Shown: positions 50,320-59,963, counted from the stretch's first letter. The stretch is 64,000 nucleotides of DNA from Kurthia huakuii LAM0618 (GCF_000505545.1 NZ_AYTB01000012.1:62001-126000); one strand, 5' to 3'. Notes: generated from the letters alone by a model not told the origin. A program made the numbers and translations.

Positions 50320-52488
50320 CTATCCCTCCATCATTTGTTGAATCGCTTGTGGCTCTTTCACTACGAGCATCGCGTCTGCTGCTTTAATACCTTTTTCATA
50401 AACAACAAGTGGATTAATATCCAGCTCTTGAATATGGTCCTTGTGATCGGTAATGAGTGCCGAAACTTTTAAGAGCACATCAACAATTGCTTCTTTATCA
50501 ACAGGTGCTTTTCCGCGTGCACCATGTAAAATCGCTTTTCCTTGTAATTCATCGATAATATTCAACGCATCCTGACGATTAATTGGTGCTACCTTGAAGG
50601 CGATATCTTTAAACACTTCAACGAAAATACCACCAAGTCCCGCCATAATCACCGGGCCAAATGTGTCATCGTTGTGCGCGCCAATAATCACTTCTACGCC
50701 TTCCGCTAACATTTCTTGCACCGACACACCATGAATGCGCGCCTTTGGATTGTACGCTTGTGCATTTTTCACAATCTCTGCATACGCTTGACTAACCGCT
50801 TCTGGTGTTTGGACATTCAAGCGAATGGCATCTGCTTCCGTTTTATGTGGAATGTCTGGCGAATCGATTTTTAACACGACCGGATAACCAATGGCCGTCG
50901 CATGTGTTACCGCCTCTTCAAGCGTTGTCGCGATGCGGCGCTCTGTTGTCGGAATCTCGTAACGTGACAGCACTGCACTCGCCTGCGCTTCGCTCAATGT
51001 TTCACCCGCTACAAGTAAATCACTTAAATCCGCATGTGGTTGCTTGTAATCTGCTAGTGCCGTTACTTGTGAGCGACGATATGCCTCGCTATATTCAACT
51101 AATTTCGTTAACGCACGTACTGGATTTAAACTACATGGCACAACGGCGATACCATTTTTCACTAATGTAGCCGTTGCTTTCGGGTACGTCATACCTTCTA
51201 ATGGGAACGGGAACAACGCAATAACTTTATCACTCGCATTACTTAGCTCAATGAACTCTTGCAGTTGTGGCGAGTTTTCATCCCACGCAAACGGGAAATC
51301 TGTGAAAATGATGTTGTGTACATCCGGGTCATTTACTAAAGCTTTTAACGGCTCCAAATAAAATTCCGGATTGGAGACGCTTGCTGCAGCTGTTAAATCA
51401 ACAGGATTTGCCGTACTCGCATAATCTGGTAAATTTGTTTGAATTGCTGCGCGCGTTTCTGGTGACAGCTCCATAATGTTTAAGCCATGCGCCTCGCAAC
51501 GATCCGCTTCATTAATACCACGACCACCTGAGCTCGTAATAATAACGGTATTTTTCCCTTTTGGTAATTTGTCGGGATTAAATAATTTCGTAAAACCGAT
51601 GACATCATCAAAATCTTCTGCGCGAATAATGCCATGCTGCTTAAAGAAGGCGTCATAAATTTTATCTGAACCTGCAAGTGAACCTGTATGCGAAGCAGCT
51701 GCACGACTACCAGCCGAGCTTTTGCCTGTTTTCATTAATAAAAGAGGTTTATTTTTTGCGAGTGCTTCTTTTGATAACGTTTTCAATTTTTCAGGATTTT
51801 TAGCACCTTCTAAATAACCGCTAATAATACTCGTTTGTGAATCGTGCACCATATATTCCATGAAATCTTCAAATCCTGATTCCATTTCATTGCCTGTGCT
51901 GACAAAATAATTGAAGTTAATGCCATGTTGTGCAGCGGCCATATACGTTAACACGCCAAATGCGCCACTTTGCGAAATGTACCCAACGCCGCGCTTGCCA
52001 TCAAGTGGTACCGTTAAAAATGATGGTGTAAACGTACCGATTAAACCATTTTCTGTATTGACGAGTCCAACACAGTTTGGTCCAACGATGCGAATGCCAT
52101 GCTCTTTCGCTAATTGTGCCAATTCTTGCTGCAACTGTTCGCCATATTCCCCAGCTTCTGAGAATCCTGACGCAAAAATAATCGCCGCTTTGACATTTTT
52201 CGCCGCACATGCTTCAAGCCCTTCTTTAATTTGTTCCAGGCCTAGACAGAAGATGACGAGATCAACATCCCCTGGCACCTCTGCTAATGTTGGATAGCAT
52301 GTAAGACCAGCAATTTCTTTTGCCGTACGATGAATTGGAATAATATCTCCAGCAAACTTGCCATCGATTAATGCTCGAATTTGAAGATGGCCAATTTTAT
52401 ACGGGCTTTCTGAAGCACCTAAAATAGCAATAGACTGTGGGTTAAACAACGGTTTCAATGATTCATAGTTTTGTAAATCTTGTGTCAT
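50320..52488 (-). CDS. ADP-forming acyl-CoA synthetase family protein
   Basis: This 722-residue cytosolic enzyme is of the acetate-CoA ligase (ADP-forming) type. The N-terminal CoA-binding domain starts LFNPQSIAILGASESPYKIG, followed by a ligase domain with the His-bearing region GYISQSGAFGVLTYMAAA. The C-terminal ATP-grasp domain contains VVLKIDSPDIPHKTEADAIR. Alpha and beta parts are fused, as in many protein acetyltransferase-free homologues. It is the first gene of the seven-gene operon and may load the substrate onto CoA. Confidence 0.92.
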   Translation of the reverse strand: MTQDLQNYESLKPLFNPQSIAILGASESPYKIGHLQIRALIDGKFAGDIIPIHRTAKEIAGLTCYPTLAEVPGDVDLVIFCLGLEQIKEGLEACAAKNVKAAIIFASGFSEAGEYGEQLQQELAQLAKEHGIRIVGPNCVGLVNTENGLIGTFTPSFLTVPLDGKRGVGYISQSGAFGVLTYMAAAQHGINFNYFVSTGNEMESGFEDFMEYMVHDSQTSIISGYLEGAKNPEKLKTLSKEALAKNKPLLLMKTGKSSAGSRAAASHTGSLAGSDKIYDAFFKQHGIIRAEDFDDVIGFTKLFNPDKLPKGKNTVIITSSGGRGINEADRCEAHGLNIMELSPETRAAIQTNLPDYASTANPVDLTAAASVSNPEFYLEPLKALVNDPDVHNIIFTDFPFAWDENSPQLQEFIELSNASDKVIALFPFPLEGMTYPKATATLVKNGIAVVPCSLNPVRALTKLVEYSEAYRRSQVTALADYKQPHADLSDLLVAGETLSEAQASAVLSRYEIPTTERRIATTLEEAVTHATAIGYPVVLKIDSPDIPHKTEADAIRLNVQTPEAVSQAYAEIVKNAQAYNPKARIHGVSVQEMLAEGVEVIIGAHNDDTFGPVIMAGLGGIFVEVFKDIAFKVAPINRQDALNIIDELQGKAILHGARGKAPVDKEAIVDVLLKVSALITDHKDHIQELDINPLVVYEKGIKAADAMLVVKEPQAIQQMMEG

Positions 52489-52747
52489 CAATTTATCCCC
52501 CTTATGTCGTTCATTCGCAGATTCGTTATCTGTGACTCAATAATACCTTTAGTATTCTGAAAATAAAGAAAATTAAGATTCGCTAAAGTAATAAACTAAT
52601 AAGTAATTTAAGACATTTAAAATAGGCTCTAATCCTTGATATAGCAACGTTTCAAAAAAAATTAAATTTTTTTATGCGCATCGTAGCCCCGACATAGCAA
52701 CATGTAAGCCCGACTTTTCCACAATGTAAGCGCTTTACAAAAATCCA
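52489..52747. other. AT-rich intergenic region ahead of the acyl-CoA operon
   Basis: It should hold the operon promoter, but I find no consensus pair. Near 52680-52740 the phrases TAGCAAC and TGTAAGC recur, and TGTAAGCGCTTTACA (52725-52739) resembles a catabolite-repression (cre) site with one extra base. Confidence 0.35.
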
Positions 52748-52781
52748 CAAAAAAAGAACCGCTATATAAAGCGGTTCTTAC
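52748..52781 (-). terminator. Terminator of the large HTH protein gene
   Basis: AAGAACCGCT and AGCGGTTCTT form a perfect 10-bp stem followed by seven Ts on the minus strand. Confidence 0.85.
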
Positions 52782-54649
52782 GATAAAATCCAGCGTTCTA
52801 AACGTTTGCGCACTTTGAGCGATGGATTGACTAAATTACGCTCTAATTGGCTAACATAGGCAGCAGATAAATGAAGCATTTCTGCTGCCTGCGCTAGCGT
52901 GAGCTGCCGTTTTTTTCGGAACTCGGCGAGCTGCTGTGCAAGTGCCGTATTATCTTTTTTCGCTGGTAATACATTGCGCTGTTTTTCAAGCGAACGATAC
53001 GTGTCCAAAATCGCTTGTGGTGGTTCAATAATAACAGAGGCATTGAGCCAATAATTTCCCCAACCCTTACCAACAGCGGCTTCCTCCTGCCAATTCGTAT
53101 AATGCCAACCGGCAATCACACCATCTGTTGTCAATTGATCGAGCGCCTTTTCAAAACGTTCACGCGTTCGTGTCGGCGAGCGGCGATTTAATGTTTCACC
53201 AATTGCTTCTAACAATGTCGCCACTTTATTTGGCTGCCAATAATTTGCTTGTGAAGCCTGTGTGCGCCAGCGCCAGCTCAAATAACGACAGAGCTGTTTT
53301 TCATAACGGAAGCGGTATAAATGATAGTTAAAAGCATGAAATGGCAACAACGCCAGTTGACGCTGTGTGCCGCTTAAATAATGCGCAAAAATAGGGCCCA
53401 ATTTATAGCGATACGGTTGTTCAAAAACGAGTAATGGTCCAGCCGTCTTTAACGGTGCCAATTGGTTTGTATGGTAACTCATGGTTCGCTCGATTTCGAC
53501 ATGAATGCTTGCAAGCAGTTGCAACACTTCTTCAATTTGTTGCTTTTGTTTCGCTTCATAGCCACCGCGACGTCCCTCGCCACCTAATTTTTGCTTAATA
53601 TCTCGCATCATTAAAATATCAGCTAGGCGCACGGTAATCGTCTCATCTAATTGCTTTGAATTATGGAGATAAAAGCCACATAAAATGTCGAGCACATCGA
53701 CTGCTAAAATCGGCAATGTTGCATCGACTAAAACATTTTCCGGCAACACGAATGACAACGACCCTTTCGTTTTTCCCTTTTGGAATGCATAGCTCGTTTG
53801 CCCATCCTTTAGCTGATACAGTATTTCTCGAATAACTTGATAAAGCGTATTGTTCATGACATACATATAGTTTGGAACTGTCGTCAACTTCGAAAAATCA
53901 CGTTCTTTTTGCATCGTCTGCGTAACGCTTTTTTCTAATTCAATGTACACTTGTAAATCCTTTTTTAAAATGCGAATGATATTTTCTTGCCAATCTTTGA
54001 TGTATTGATCAACAATCAATGACACTTTATCAATAAACAAAGCATTATTCGACACGTCGTTCATATACGCAAAAAAGAGCTCATTTAACGCCTCATCCGA
54101 TAATTTTTTTAACGAATTAAGCCCTTCCTCTACGACGACATCCTCTAAAATCGCCATCGTCAACATATCGTTATACCATGTCGTAAATGTATTCCACGTC
54201 TCTTCTTCGCCGATAAACGTCCATTTTTTCAATACTTTTTTTGTAATATCAAGCGAATCATCGAGTAAATGTCGATCTTGTAGCATTGCTACATTTAATT
54301 TTTGCTGTTGTTCGACCACATAAAAAATAATCGACTTCGCAAGCTTTTCAATGACACGCTCACGAGCTCGTACACGCAGTTGGAAAAATAGTGCTTCATT
54401 TTCTTTATACGAACACGCCTTGACAATAAAAATCTTTGACGTGTGAAAAATTTTTTCTTCATCTAATTTTAAAATTGTTCCTAATGACTGATACGTGTCA
54501 AATAGTTTCACATAATCATACGGTTGCGCATCTTGCTCGAACATAAATAACGCGTAAAACGGGTCAATACGCGCACGCAATTTAGCGAGTTCGGGTCCAA
54601 ATTTCTCGAATGTTGGACTGATGGATAACGAGAGATGATTTTTTGACAT
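52778..54649 (-). CDS. Large protein with C-terminal XRE HTH domain (623 aa)
   Basis: The last 55 residues are a Cro/C1-type HTH: FRKKRQLTLAQAAEMLHLS followed by AAYVSQLERNLVNPS. The long remainder is soluble and largely helical and resembles nothing I know. A segment around residues 485-560 (LLEAIGETLNRRSPTRTRER, then LDQLTTDGVIAGWHYTNW) looks like a winged-helix domain of plasmid replication initiators, which is a guess. The start at 54649 follows TTGGAGGTG. It lies upstream of the acyl-CoA operon on the same strand with a terminator between, so a regulatory link is possible. Confidence 0.75.
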   Translation of the reverse strand: MSKNHLSLSISPTFEKFGPELAKLRARIDPFYALFMFEQDAQPYDYVKLFDTYQSLGTILKLDEEKIFHTSKIFIVKACSYKENEALFFQLRVRARERVIEKLAKSIIFYVVEQQQKLNVAMLQDRHLLDDSLDITKKVLKKWTFIGEEETWNTFTTWYNDMLTMAILEDVVVEEGLNSLKKLSDEALNELFFAYMNDVSNNALFIDKVSLIVDQYIKDWQENIIRILKKDLQVYIELEKSVTQTMQKERDFSKLTTVPNYMYVMNNTLYQVIREILYQLKDGQTSYAFQKGKTKGSLSFVLPENVLVDATLPILAVDVLDILCGFYLHNSKQLDETITVRLADILMMRDIKQKLGGEGRRGGYEAKQKQQIEEVLQLLASIHVEIERTMSYHTNQLAPLKTAGPLLVFEQPYRYKLGPIFAHYLSGTQRQLALLPFHAFNYHLYRFRYEKQLCRYLSWRWRTQASQANYWQPNKVATLLEAIGETLNRRSPTRTRERFEKALDQLTTDGVIAGWHYTNWQEEAAVGKGWGNYWLNASVIIEPPQAILDTYRSLEKQRNVLPAKKDNTALAQQLAEFRKKRQLTLAQAAEMLHLSAAYVSQLERNLVNPSLKVRKRLERWILS

Positions 54650-54754
54650 ACACACACCTCCAAACAAGTTCTTCATTTATTAAAATTCGACATTTACGAC
54701 AATAAAACCTCGTTAAAAAGAAAAAATATACATAAACTATATTTTACCACATAA

Positions 54755-54792
54755 CAAAAAAGTAGCAATCTCCTTTATCGATTGCTACTTTC
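54755..54792 (-). terminator. Terminator of the RimJ-type acetyltransferase gene
   Basis: AAAGTAGCAAT and ATTGCTACTTT form a perfect stem with T-rich flanks on both strands. Confidence 0.85.
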
Positions 54793-54804
54793 CCATTCCG
54801 CTTG

Positions 54805-55317
54805 TTATGGTTTGTTCGTCACAAAAACATGTACTTCTTGTCCATTCAACATTTCCGTTTTGTCTAAATGCATACCAATTGTTTCGGCAATCCGCATGGA
54901 AACAAAATTGCCCGGTTGAATTAAGGCAATTAACTGCGTTAACTGCATTTCTTGTTCAGCATACGCTTTCATCGTTTCTGCCGCTTCTGTCGCAAAACCT
55001 TGCCCCCAATACGCCTTCGCAACCCAATAACCAATTTCGAATTGCATTTGGCCATTAACAATTTGTGGCACGATGCCTGCATGACCGATTGGCTCGCCTG
55101 TTTTACGATTTTCGATAATTTTTAGACCCGTCTGCTCATCTTCACGATAATGAGTATAAATCCATGATAAAAATTGTTCGACTTCCGCATCATTACGAGT
55201 TTGACCGTCACCGATATAGCGCATCATATCTTTTGATTGTAATAATCCTTTTAAAAAATAAAAATCTGCATTCGTATAGTTACGAAAACGTAAGCGCTTT
55301 GATTGTAGATGGAACAT
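54805..55317 (-). CDS. RimJ/RimL-type GNAT acetyltransferase
   Basis: This 170-residue protein of the RimJ/L group starts LQSKRLRFRNYTNADFYFLK and contains IGYWVAKAYWGQGFATEAAE, the acetyl-CoA loop. The acceptor may be a ribosomal or small-molecule amine. It is a single gene with its own terminator. Confidence 0.92.
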   Translation of the reverse strand: MFHLQSKRLRFRNYTNADFYFLKGLLQSKDMMRYIGDGQTRNDAEVEQFLSWIYTHYREDEQTGLKIIENRKTGEPIGHAGIVPQIVNGQMQFEIGYWVAKAYWGQGFATEAAETMKAYAEQEMQLTQLIALIQPGNFVSMRIAETIGMHLDKTEMLNGQEVHVFVTNKP

Positions 55318-55537
55318 AAAAGTCCCTCACTTTCTATAACCTATTATTCGTGAACGTCCACAAATAATAATTAAATCTATGCTACCAACTTTTTAAGTCT
55401 TACTATTATTGTACCTTTTTTTAGGAGGAAAAGCTGTGCTATTTCAGATGAATTATGAACAGACAGTCAAGTTTTTTTAACATATACTACTAAAATAGCC
55501 TAAAATTTGATTTAATAAATATACGGAGGTGGAGCTG

Positions 55538-55741
55538 ATGGAAGAAATGACGAATTACGGCGATGTCTTTTTCACACTATTTATGATGGGCGGATTTTTA
55601 TTGTGGCTCTTGCCGCTCATTTTTGTTATTTGGTTTATGATTACGACTGTAAAGCATTTGAAAAAGCAAACCGCACTACTAGAAAAAATCAATACCCAAA
55701 CGACACATACGCCGTCGTTTGACAAAGATTCATCGCACTAA
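55538..55741 (+). CDS. Small single-helix membrane protein (67 aa)
   Basis: A 67-residue protein with one long membrane span (about residues 12-40) and a charged C-terminal tail (VKHLKKQTALLEKIN) predicted as a helix. The start is the ATG at 55538 after GGAGGTGG. I do not recognise it. Confidence 0.7.
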   Translation: MEEMTNYGDVFFTLFMMGGFLLWLLPLIFVIWFMITTVKHLKKQTALLEKINTQTTHTPSFDKDSSH

Positions 55742-55750
55742 TATTTCGCT

Positions 55751-55891
55751 GAAAAGAGGCTTGGACAAAACAGTTCATGTTCCTTTTTTAGCGTTCGCCA
55801 CAAAAAACCGGAATCGCGCCACAGTGCGATTCCGGTTTTTTTTATGCTCATCTGAGAGGGTATTTTTACACGTATGTCCCAGCCTCTTTTC
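55751..55891. repeat. Nested inverted-repeat element
   Basis: The outer arms GAAAAGAGGCTTGGAC (55751-55766) and GTCCCAGCCTCTTTTC (55876-55891) match at 15 of 16 positions. Inside lies a perfect hairpin, AACCGGAATCGC/GCGATTCCGGTT (55806-55817/55826-55837), with a T-run that acts as a terminator. The GAGGCTGGGAC core is a common intergenic repeat motif in Firmicutes as I remember it. Confidence 0.75.
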
Positions 55892-55895
55892 AATT

Positions 55896-56738
55896 TTAGC
55901 GAATCGCTACAGCTTGTTTACGCGCTACATAAGCTGTTTCAAATTGCTCTTTTGGTACCCAATAAATTTCGCGGTCATCCGCCGGGTCATGAACGCGATA
56001 TTGTTGCGTTACACTGTCATAGCCCGTTAAAAGCATGACATGTAAATTGCTGACGTATGTTGCTGGGCGTTTTTTACCAACATCCCATTCCCCTTCGCGC
56101 GGTGGTTCAAAGCGGAATGTTACCCACACCACAACGGGATGATTTTGTGCTAGCTCTCGCTGTAATTGCTTAGGCGATGCTCCTGAAATATCAACAACCA
56201 TCTTACTATATACTTCGCGCGCATACGCTGTTAATGGTTTTGGAAAAATCGTTTGAAAATAACCTTCCATCGTATAATACGGTGAACCAACAAAGCCTTG
56301 CGTTGGATTACGCTCTGCTTTTGGCATTTGATCGAGCATCGTTTTTAACGACACCTCGCTATAGCCTTTGTAGCGTAAAGCCATTAATAACGATGTCCCC
56401 TCACAACCAAACGGCGCATCTAACGGGCGATATTGGCTAATATAGGGCACGGGCAATTCCGTATGTTGATAGCCACGTGGCCTATTCGCTACATCGACTT
56501 TCGGCACCCATCCTACAAAGTCACCATATGTGACATAATAATGTGCGCCTTCATAATTTGTTGCATACAATTCCGTATGTGCCGGAATAATAGCTAGCGT
56601 TGTTCCCTCATACGGTACACGTTTCAATTTCGTCTCTTCAGTCGTATAAAGCGCCTTTTTTTGGCCCTCTTTCAATTGATACGATACTGCCGCTAGTCCT
56701 AGCGCAGCCGCAAGCGGTATCCATCGTTTTTCTGCCAT
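55896..56738 (-). CDS. C39-like cysteine peptidase family protein, membrane-anchored
   Basis: This 280-residue protein has an N-terminal hydrophobic anchor (about residues 7-20) and an SH3-like stretch (about 45-85, PAHTELYATNYEGAHYYVTY). A peptidase C39_2 domain follows. The catalytic Cys is in APFGCEGTSLLMALRYKG, and the His is in YVSNLHVMLLTGYD. Members are often annotated as BtrH- or C39-like; the substrate is unknown. The start at 56738 follows GGAGGG. Confidence 0.85.
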   Translation of the reverse strand: MAEKRWIPLAAALGLAAVSYQLKEGQKKALYTTEETKLKRVPYEGTTLAIIPAHTELYATNYEGAHYYVTYGDFVGWVPKVDVANRPRGYQHTELPVPYISQYRPLDAPFGCEGTSLLMALRYKGYSEVSLKTMLDQMPKAERNPTQGFVGSPYYTMEGYFQTIFPKPLTAYAREVYSKMVVDISGASPKQLQRELAQNHPVVVWVTFRFEPPREGEWDVGKKRPATYVSNLHVMLLTGYDSVTQQYRVHDPADDREIYWVPKEQFETAYVARKQAVAIR

Positions 56739-57001
56739 CAAAATCCCTCCTACTCATTTCTTTCATTATAATCTCAAGGTAGTTTTTTTGACAAATATAT
56801 ACTTTTTTATAATAATAATATAATTATTTGCATAATGATGTTTTAACACTATTCGCAAGGCATATACTTGAAAATCAAACGATTAGACATTATTATAAAT
56901 GGAAATACAGCAGTTTTTTTCCCTATACCAAATGAATTTTATTATATAAATATATTTCAATAATCTTCAGAGTGGTTATTTTATCCATTTCGTGGTAAAC
57001 C

Positions 57002-57031
57002 TATAATATAGAATGTTTTTAAGGAGGAGAA
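57002..57031 (+). promoter_or_regulatory. -10 box and ribosome site of the SSADH gene
   Basis: TATAAT (57002-57007) is followed by AAGGAGGAGAA directly at the start codon. The -35 (TTTATC at 16 bp) is weak. The rest of 56739-57001 is very AT-rich without other features. Confidence 0.5.
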
Positions 57032-58480
57032 ATGATGACGAATTTTCCAGAAGTGAAGAATCAACTTTTTATAAATGGTGAATGGGTGGATGGTAGCGCA
57101 GATGCCGTAGCCGTATATAATCCATCAACAGGTGAAAAAATCGCCGATATTGCGCAAGGTGGCACAAAAGAAACAGCAGAGGCAATTGCTTATGCAGCAG
57201 GTGCCTTTGCAGCATGGGCCGCTACTGACCCTAAAGAGCGCGCGCGCATCTTGCATAAAATTGGTTTTTTAATAGAAGAAAACCTTGATCGCCTTGCACT
57301 TATTATGACGCTTGAACAAGGAAAGCCATTATCACAATCAAAAGTAGAGGTTCAGTCATCTGCCGATTCGTTCCATTGGAATGCAGATGAAGCACGCCGT
57401 CTATATGGCCGCGCGATTCCAGCACCAAGTGAGCATCATTTCTTAACGGTTTATCAACCACTTGGTGTCGTTGGGGCGATTACACCGTGGAACTTCCCTT
57501 CCAATATGATTGCACGTAAAATTGCCCCTGCCCTTGCAGCTGGTTGTACAGTCGTACTGAAACCAGCGAGTGCTACACCATTTTCTGCATTAGCACTTGC
57601 TGAATTATTTGTTGAAGCTGGCTTACCAAATGGTGTGGCAAACATCATCATGGGGAAATCTAGCGCTATCGGGAAAGAATTAACGACGAATGAAACGGTG
57701 AAAAAGATTACGTTTACAGGCTCTACTGAAGTAGGTCAATTATTAAATGAACAATCTGCCCATTCTCTGAAAAAAGTATCAATGGAACTCGGCGGCCATG
57801 CCCCATTCATCGTCTTTGATGATGCCGATTTAGATCAAGCTGTGACAAATCTTGTAACAGCGAAATTCCGTAATAACGGTCAAGTATGTACGTGTCCAAA
57901 TCGTATTTATGTCCAAAAATCCGTAAAAAAAGCATTTACTGATAAGTTATTACAAGCGATGCAAGAAGTTGAAGTTGGCTTAGGCATTGAAGATAAAACA
58001 GTTGGTCCTTTAATTAATGAAGAAGCACGCGAACACGTTGAAGCGCAACTAAAAGATGCCACAAGTAAAGGTGCGACGATTTTACATGGTGGGAAACGCC
58101 CAACAGACGATAAATTCGCCAATGGTCCATTCTTTGAACCAACTGTGATCGATGGCATCACAAAAGATATGGATATTTACTATGTCGAAACATTTGGCCC
58201 GGTCATTCCATTAATTGAGTTTGATACAGATGATGAAGTGGCAGAAGCAGCAAATGATACTGAGTTTGGTTTGGCTTCGTACTTCTTCTCAAAAAACATT
58301 GCGCGTATTTCACGCTTCTCAACAGCGCTTGAATACGGTATGGTTGGTGTCAATTCAATGGCCATCTCCCAAGTGGAAACACCATTCGGCGGCGTTAAGC
58401 ACTCTGGTTTCGGTCGCGAAAATGGTACAGAGGGGATCCATGAATACGTCTATGCTAAATCTGTTTGCATTCATGATTAA
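57032..58480 (+). CDS. gabD: Succinate-semialdehyde dehydrogenase (GabD-like)
   Basis: This 482-residue aldehyde dehydrogenase has the NAD(P) motif FTGSTEVGQLL, the catalytic Glu in MELGGHAPFIVFDDADLD, and the catalytic Cys in NNGQVCTCPNR. The GQVCTCPNR environment is typical of succinate-semialdehyde and related dehydrogenases acting in GABA degradation. No aminotransferase gene is adjacent, so its substrate is not secured. It starts at one of two adjacent ATGs (57032 or 57035). Confidence 0.9.
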   Translation: MMTNFPEVKNQLFINGEWVDGSADAVAVYNPSTGEKIADIAQGGTKETAEAIAYAAGAFAAWAATDPKERARILHKIGFLIEENLDRLALIMTLEQGKPLSQSKVEVQSSADSFHWNADEARRLYGRAIPAPSEHHFLTVYQPLGVVGAITPWNFPSNMIARKIAPALAAGCTVVLKPASATPFSALALAELFVEAGLPNGVANIIMGKSSAIGKELTTNETVKKITFTGSTEVGQLLNEQSAHSLKKVSMELGGHAPFIVFDDADLDQAVTNLVTAKFRNNGQVCTCPNRIYVQKSVKKAFTDKLLQAMQEVEVGLGIEDKTVGPLINEEAREHVEAQLKDATSKGATILHGGKRPTDDKFANGPFFEPTVIDGITKDMDIYYVETFGPVIPLIEFDTDDEVAEAANDTEFGLASYFFSKNIARISRFSTALEYGMVGVNSMAISQVETPFGGVKHSGFGRENGTEGIHEYVYAKSVCIHD

Positions 58481-58492
58481 TATTATTCCTTT

Positions 58493-58523
58493 TAAAAGAG
58501 TCGCTTTTCGCGGCTCTTTTTTT
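58493..58523 (+). terminator. Terminator of the SSADH gene
   Basis: AAAAGAGTCGC and GCGGCTCTTTT pair with one mismatch, and Ts follow. Confidence 0.85.
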
Positions 58524-58744
58524 GTGTAAAAAATGGTTTATCATCTATTAATAATTTTATACAATAACAAAATCATCGCATTTACATGACAAAACGATGA
58601 CGATATGTCAAATTTAACAACTACATTAAAATGATATTTTTTTGTTATATATTTATCATATTCGCATAATCGTATTGTTATATAAACGCGATATGATGTG
58701 TTTGTAATAAAAAAACACGTAAAACAAAAGGAGTTTATGGATTC

Positions 58745-59497
58745 ATGAATAAAAAAGCAAAAATCTTCTCATCACTAGCATTGACCGGTATGTTATTCTC
58801 AGCAACAGGTGGCTTTAACGCCTCAGCAATGGCCAATGATGGCGGCGCGGCACCGACAAAAACAGCGACTACAGCTTCATCTTCAAATACATATACTGTA
58901 AAGCAAGGTGATACACTTGGTGCGATTGCAGCGAAATACGGTACTTCTTACCAAAACATTATGGCACTAAACGGTTTATCATCGACTACAATTTATAGTG
59001 GCCAAACGTTAAAAGTAAAAGGTACAGCAAAAGCTGCAACATCAGCTGTTTCAAAAACATCGAATACAACAAGCGCTACACCACAATATAAACGTACAAC
59101 TCAAACATCGAATACAAATACAACCTCAACATCAGCTTCTGGCATGGCTGGCGCGGCAAAAATTGCTTTAGCACAAGTCGGCACACCATACAAATGGGCT
59201 GGTAAAGCACCTGGTGGCTTCGACTGTTCTGGTTTAATTTACTACGCAACAAAACAAGCTGGTGTCAATATCGGTTATGCCACATCAGCAGGTTACTACA
59301 ATATGGGTACAACTGTATCAACTCCACAAGTTGGCGACTTAGTATTCTTCAAAGACACATACAAAGCAGGTATTTCACACGTAGGTATTTATGTAGGGAA
59401 TGGCCAAATGGTTAGCGCAGCTTCAGGCGGCGTACAAGTAGATAATATCCACGGCGCATACTGGAAAGATCATTTTGTCGGCTACAAACGTCTATAA
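58745..59497 (+). CDS. Secreted LysM-NlpC/P60 peptidoglycan hydrolase
   Basis: This 250-residue cell-wall endopeptidase has a signal peptide (residues 1-29, cleaved near SAMA), one LysM domain (about 46-92, [20 protein letters not shown]) and a Ser/Thr-rich linker. The NlpC/P60 domain (about 135-250) has the catalytic Cys in [12 protein letters not shown] and His in [10 protein letters not shown]. It probably cleaves the stem peptide of peptidoglycan, as in the LytE/CwlS group. It is preceded by AAAGGAG and an AT-rich region. Confidence 0.95.
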   Translation: MNKKAKIFSSLALTGMLFSATGGFNASAMANDGGAAPTKTATTASSSNTYTVKQGDTLGAIAAKYGTSYQNIMALNGLSSTTIYSGQTLKVKGTAKAATSAVSKTSNTTSATPQYKRTTQTSNTNTTSTSASGMAGAAKIALAQVGTPYKWAGKAPGGFDCSGLIYYATKQAGVNIGYATSAGYYNMGTTVSTPQVGDLVFFKDTYKAGISHVGIYVGNGQMVSAASGGVQVDNIHGAYWKDHFVGYKRL

Positions 59498-59518
59498 TTT
59501 CAATAGCTATTCCATTGC

Positions 59519-59550
59519 AAAAAACTCCCGTTTATGCGGGGGTTTTTTTA
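59519..59550 (+). terminator. Terminator of the NlpC/P60 gene
   Basis: AAAACTCCCG and CGGGGGTTTT form a stem followed by Ts. Confidence 0.85.
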
Positions 59551-59564
59551 ATTCAACAACACCA

Positions 59565-59858
59565 TTACCGGCGATGTTGTAACACTTTTTCAAGATATTC
59601 TTCTAGTGTCATCTCATACTCCGCCGCAAGTGCCTCGGTATCTTCAATAATTGATTCTACTGAATAATATGGCTTGCAGCGAATCCACCGAGACATCTTG
59701 TCATGAAATACGATGCCTTCACTTTCTAAAATGCGTTCAATCTGACGATAATTCATTTCCTCGCCTTGCTCTCGTAAATCCATCAGCACCTCTGCCTTTG
59801 ATGCTTGCTCTTCAATTATTTTTTGAACGACAAACGCTCGAATTTCACGATACATCAT
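59565..59858 (-). CDS. Unknown soluble protein (97 aa)
   Basis: A helical 97-residue protein that I do not recognise. It contains EMNYRQIERILESEGI and a SRWIRCKPYYSVESII segment; the former looks like a small winged helix. GAGGTG precedes two adjacent ATGs. Confidence 0.6.
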   Translation of the reverse strand: MMYREIRAFVVQKIIEEQASKAEVLMDLREQGEEMNYRQIERILESEGIVFHDKMSRWIRCKPYYSVESIIEDTEALAAEYEMTLEEYLEKVLQHRR

Positions 59859-59915
59859 TCGTGTTCACCTCTACATATTTTCGTCTTATTATAACAAATA
59901 TTTACATATATTATA

Positions 59916-59953
59916 CAAAAAAACAGGCACCGTGAGGCGGTGCCTGTTTTAAA
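59916..59953 (-). terminator. Terminator of the subtilase gene
   Basis: AAACAGGCACC and GGTGCCTGTTT form a perfect stem with T-run on the minus strand. Confidence 0.9.
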
Positions 59954-59963
59954 TAATGATGCG

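Noticed and set aside
52725-52739. cre-like site TGTAAGCGCTTTACA upstream of the acyl-CoA operon
   Set aside because: One extra base breaks the cre consensus spacing on both strands, and its distance to the operon start is over 200 bases; kept only as a remark in the region entry.
58590-58740. WalR-type TGTAA repeats before the NlpC/P60 gene
   Set aside because: Autolysin genes often carry them, but I found no pair with the required N5 spacing.
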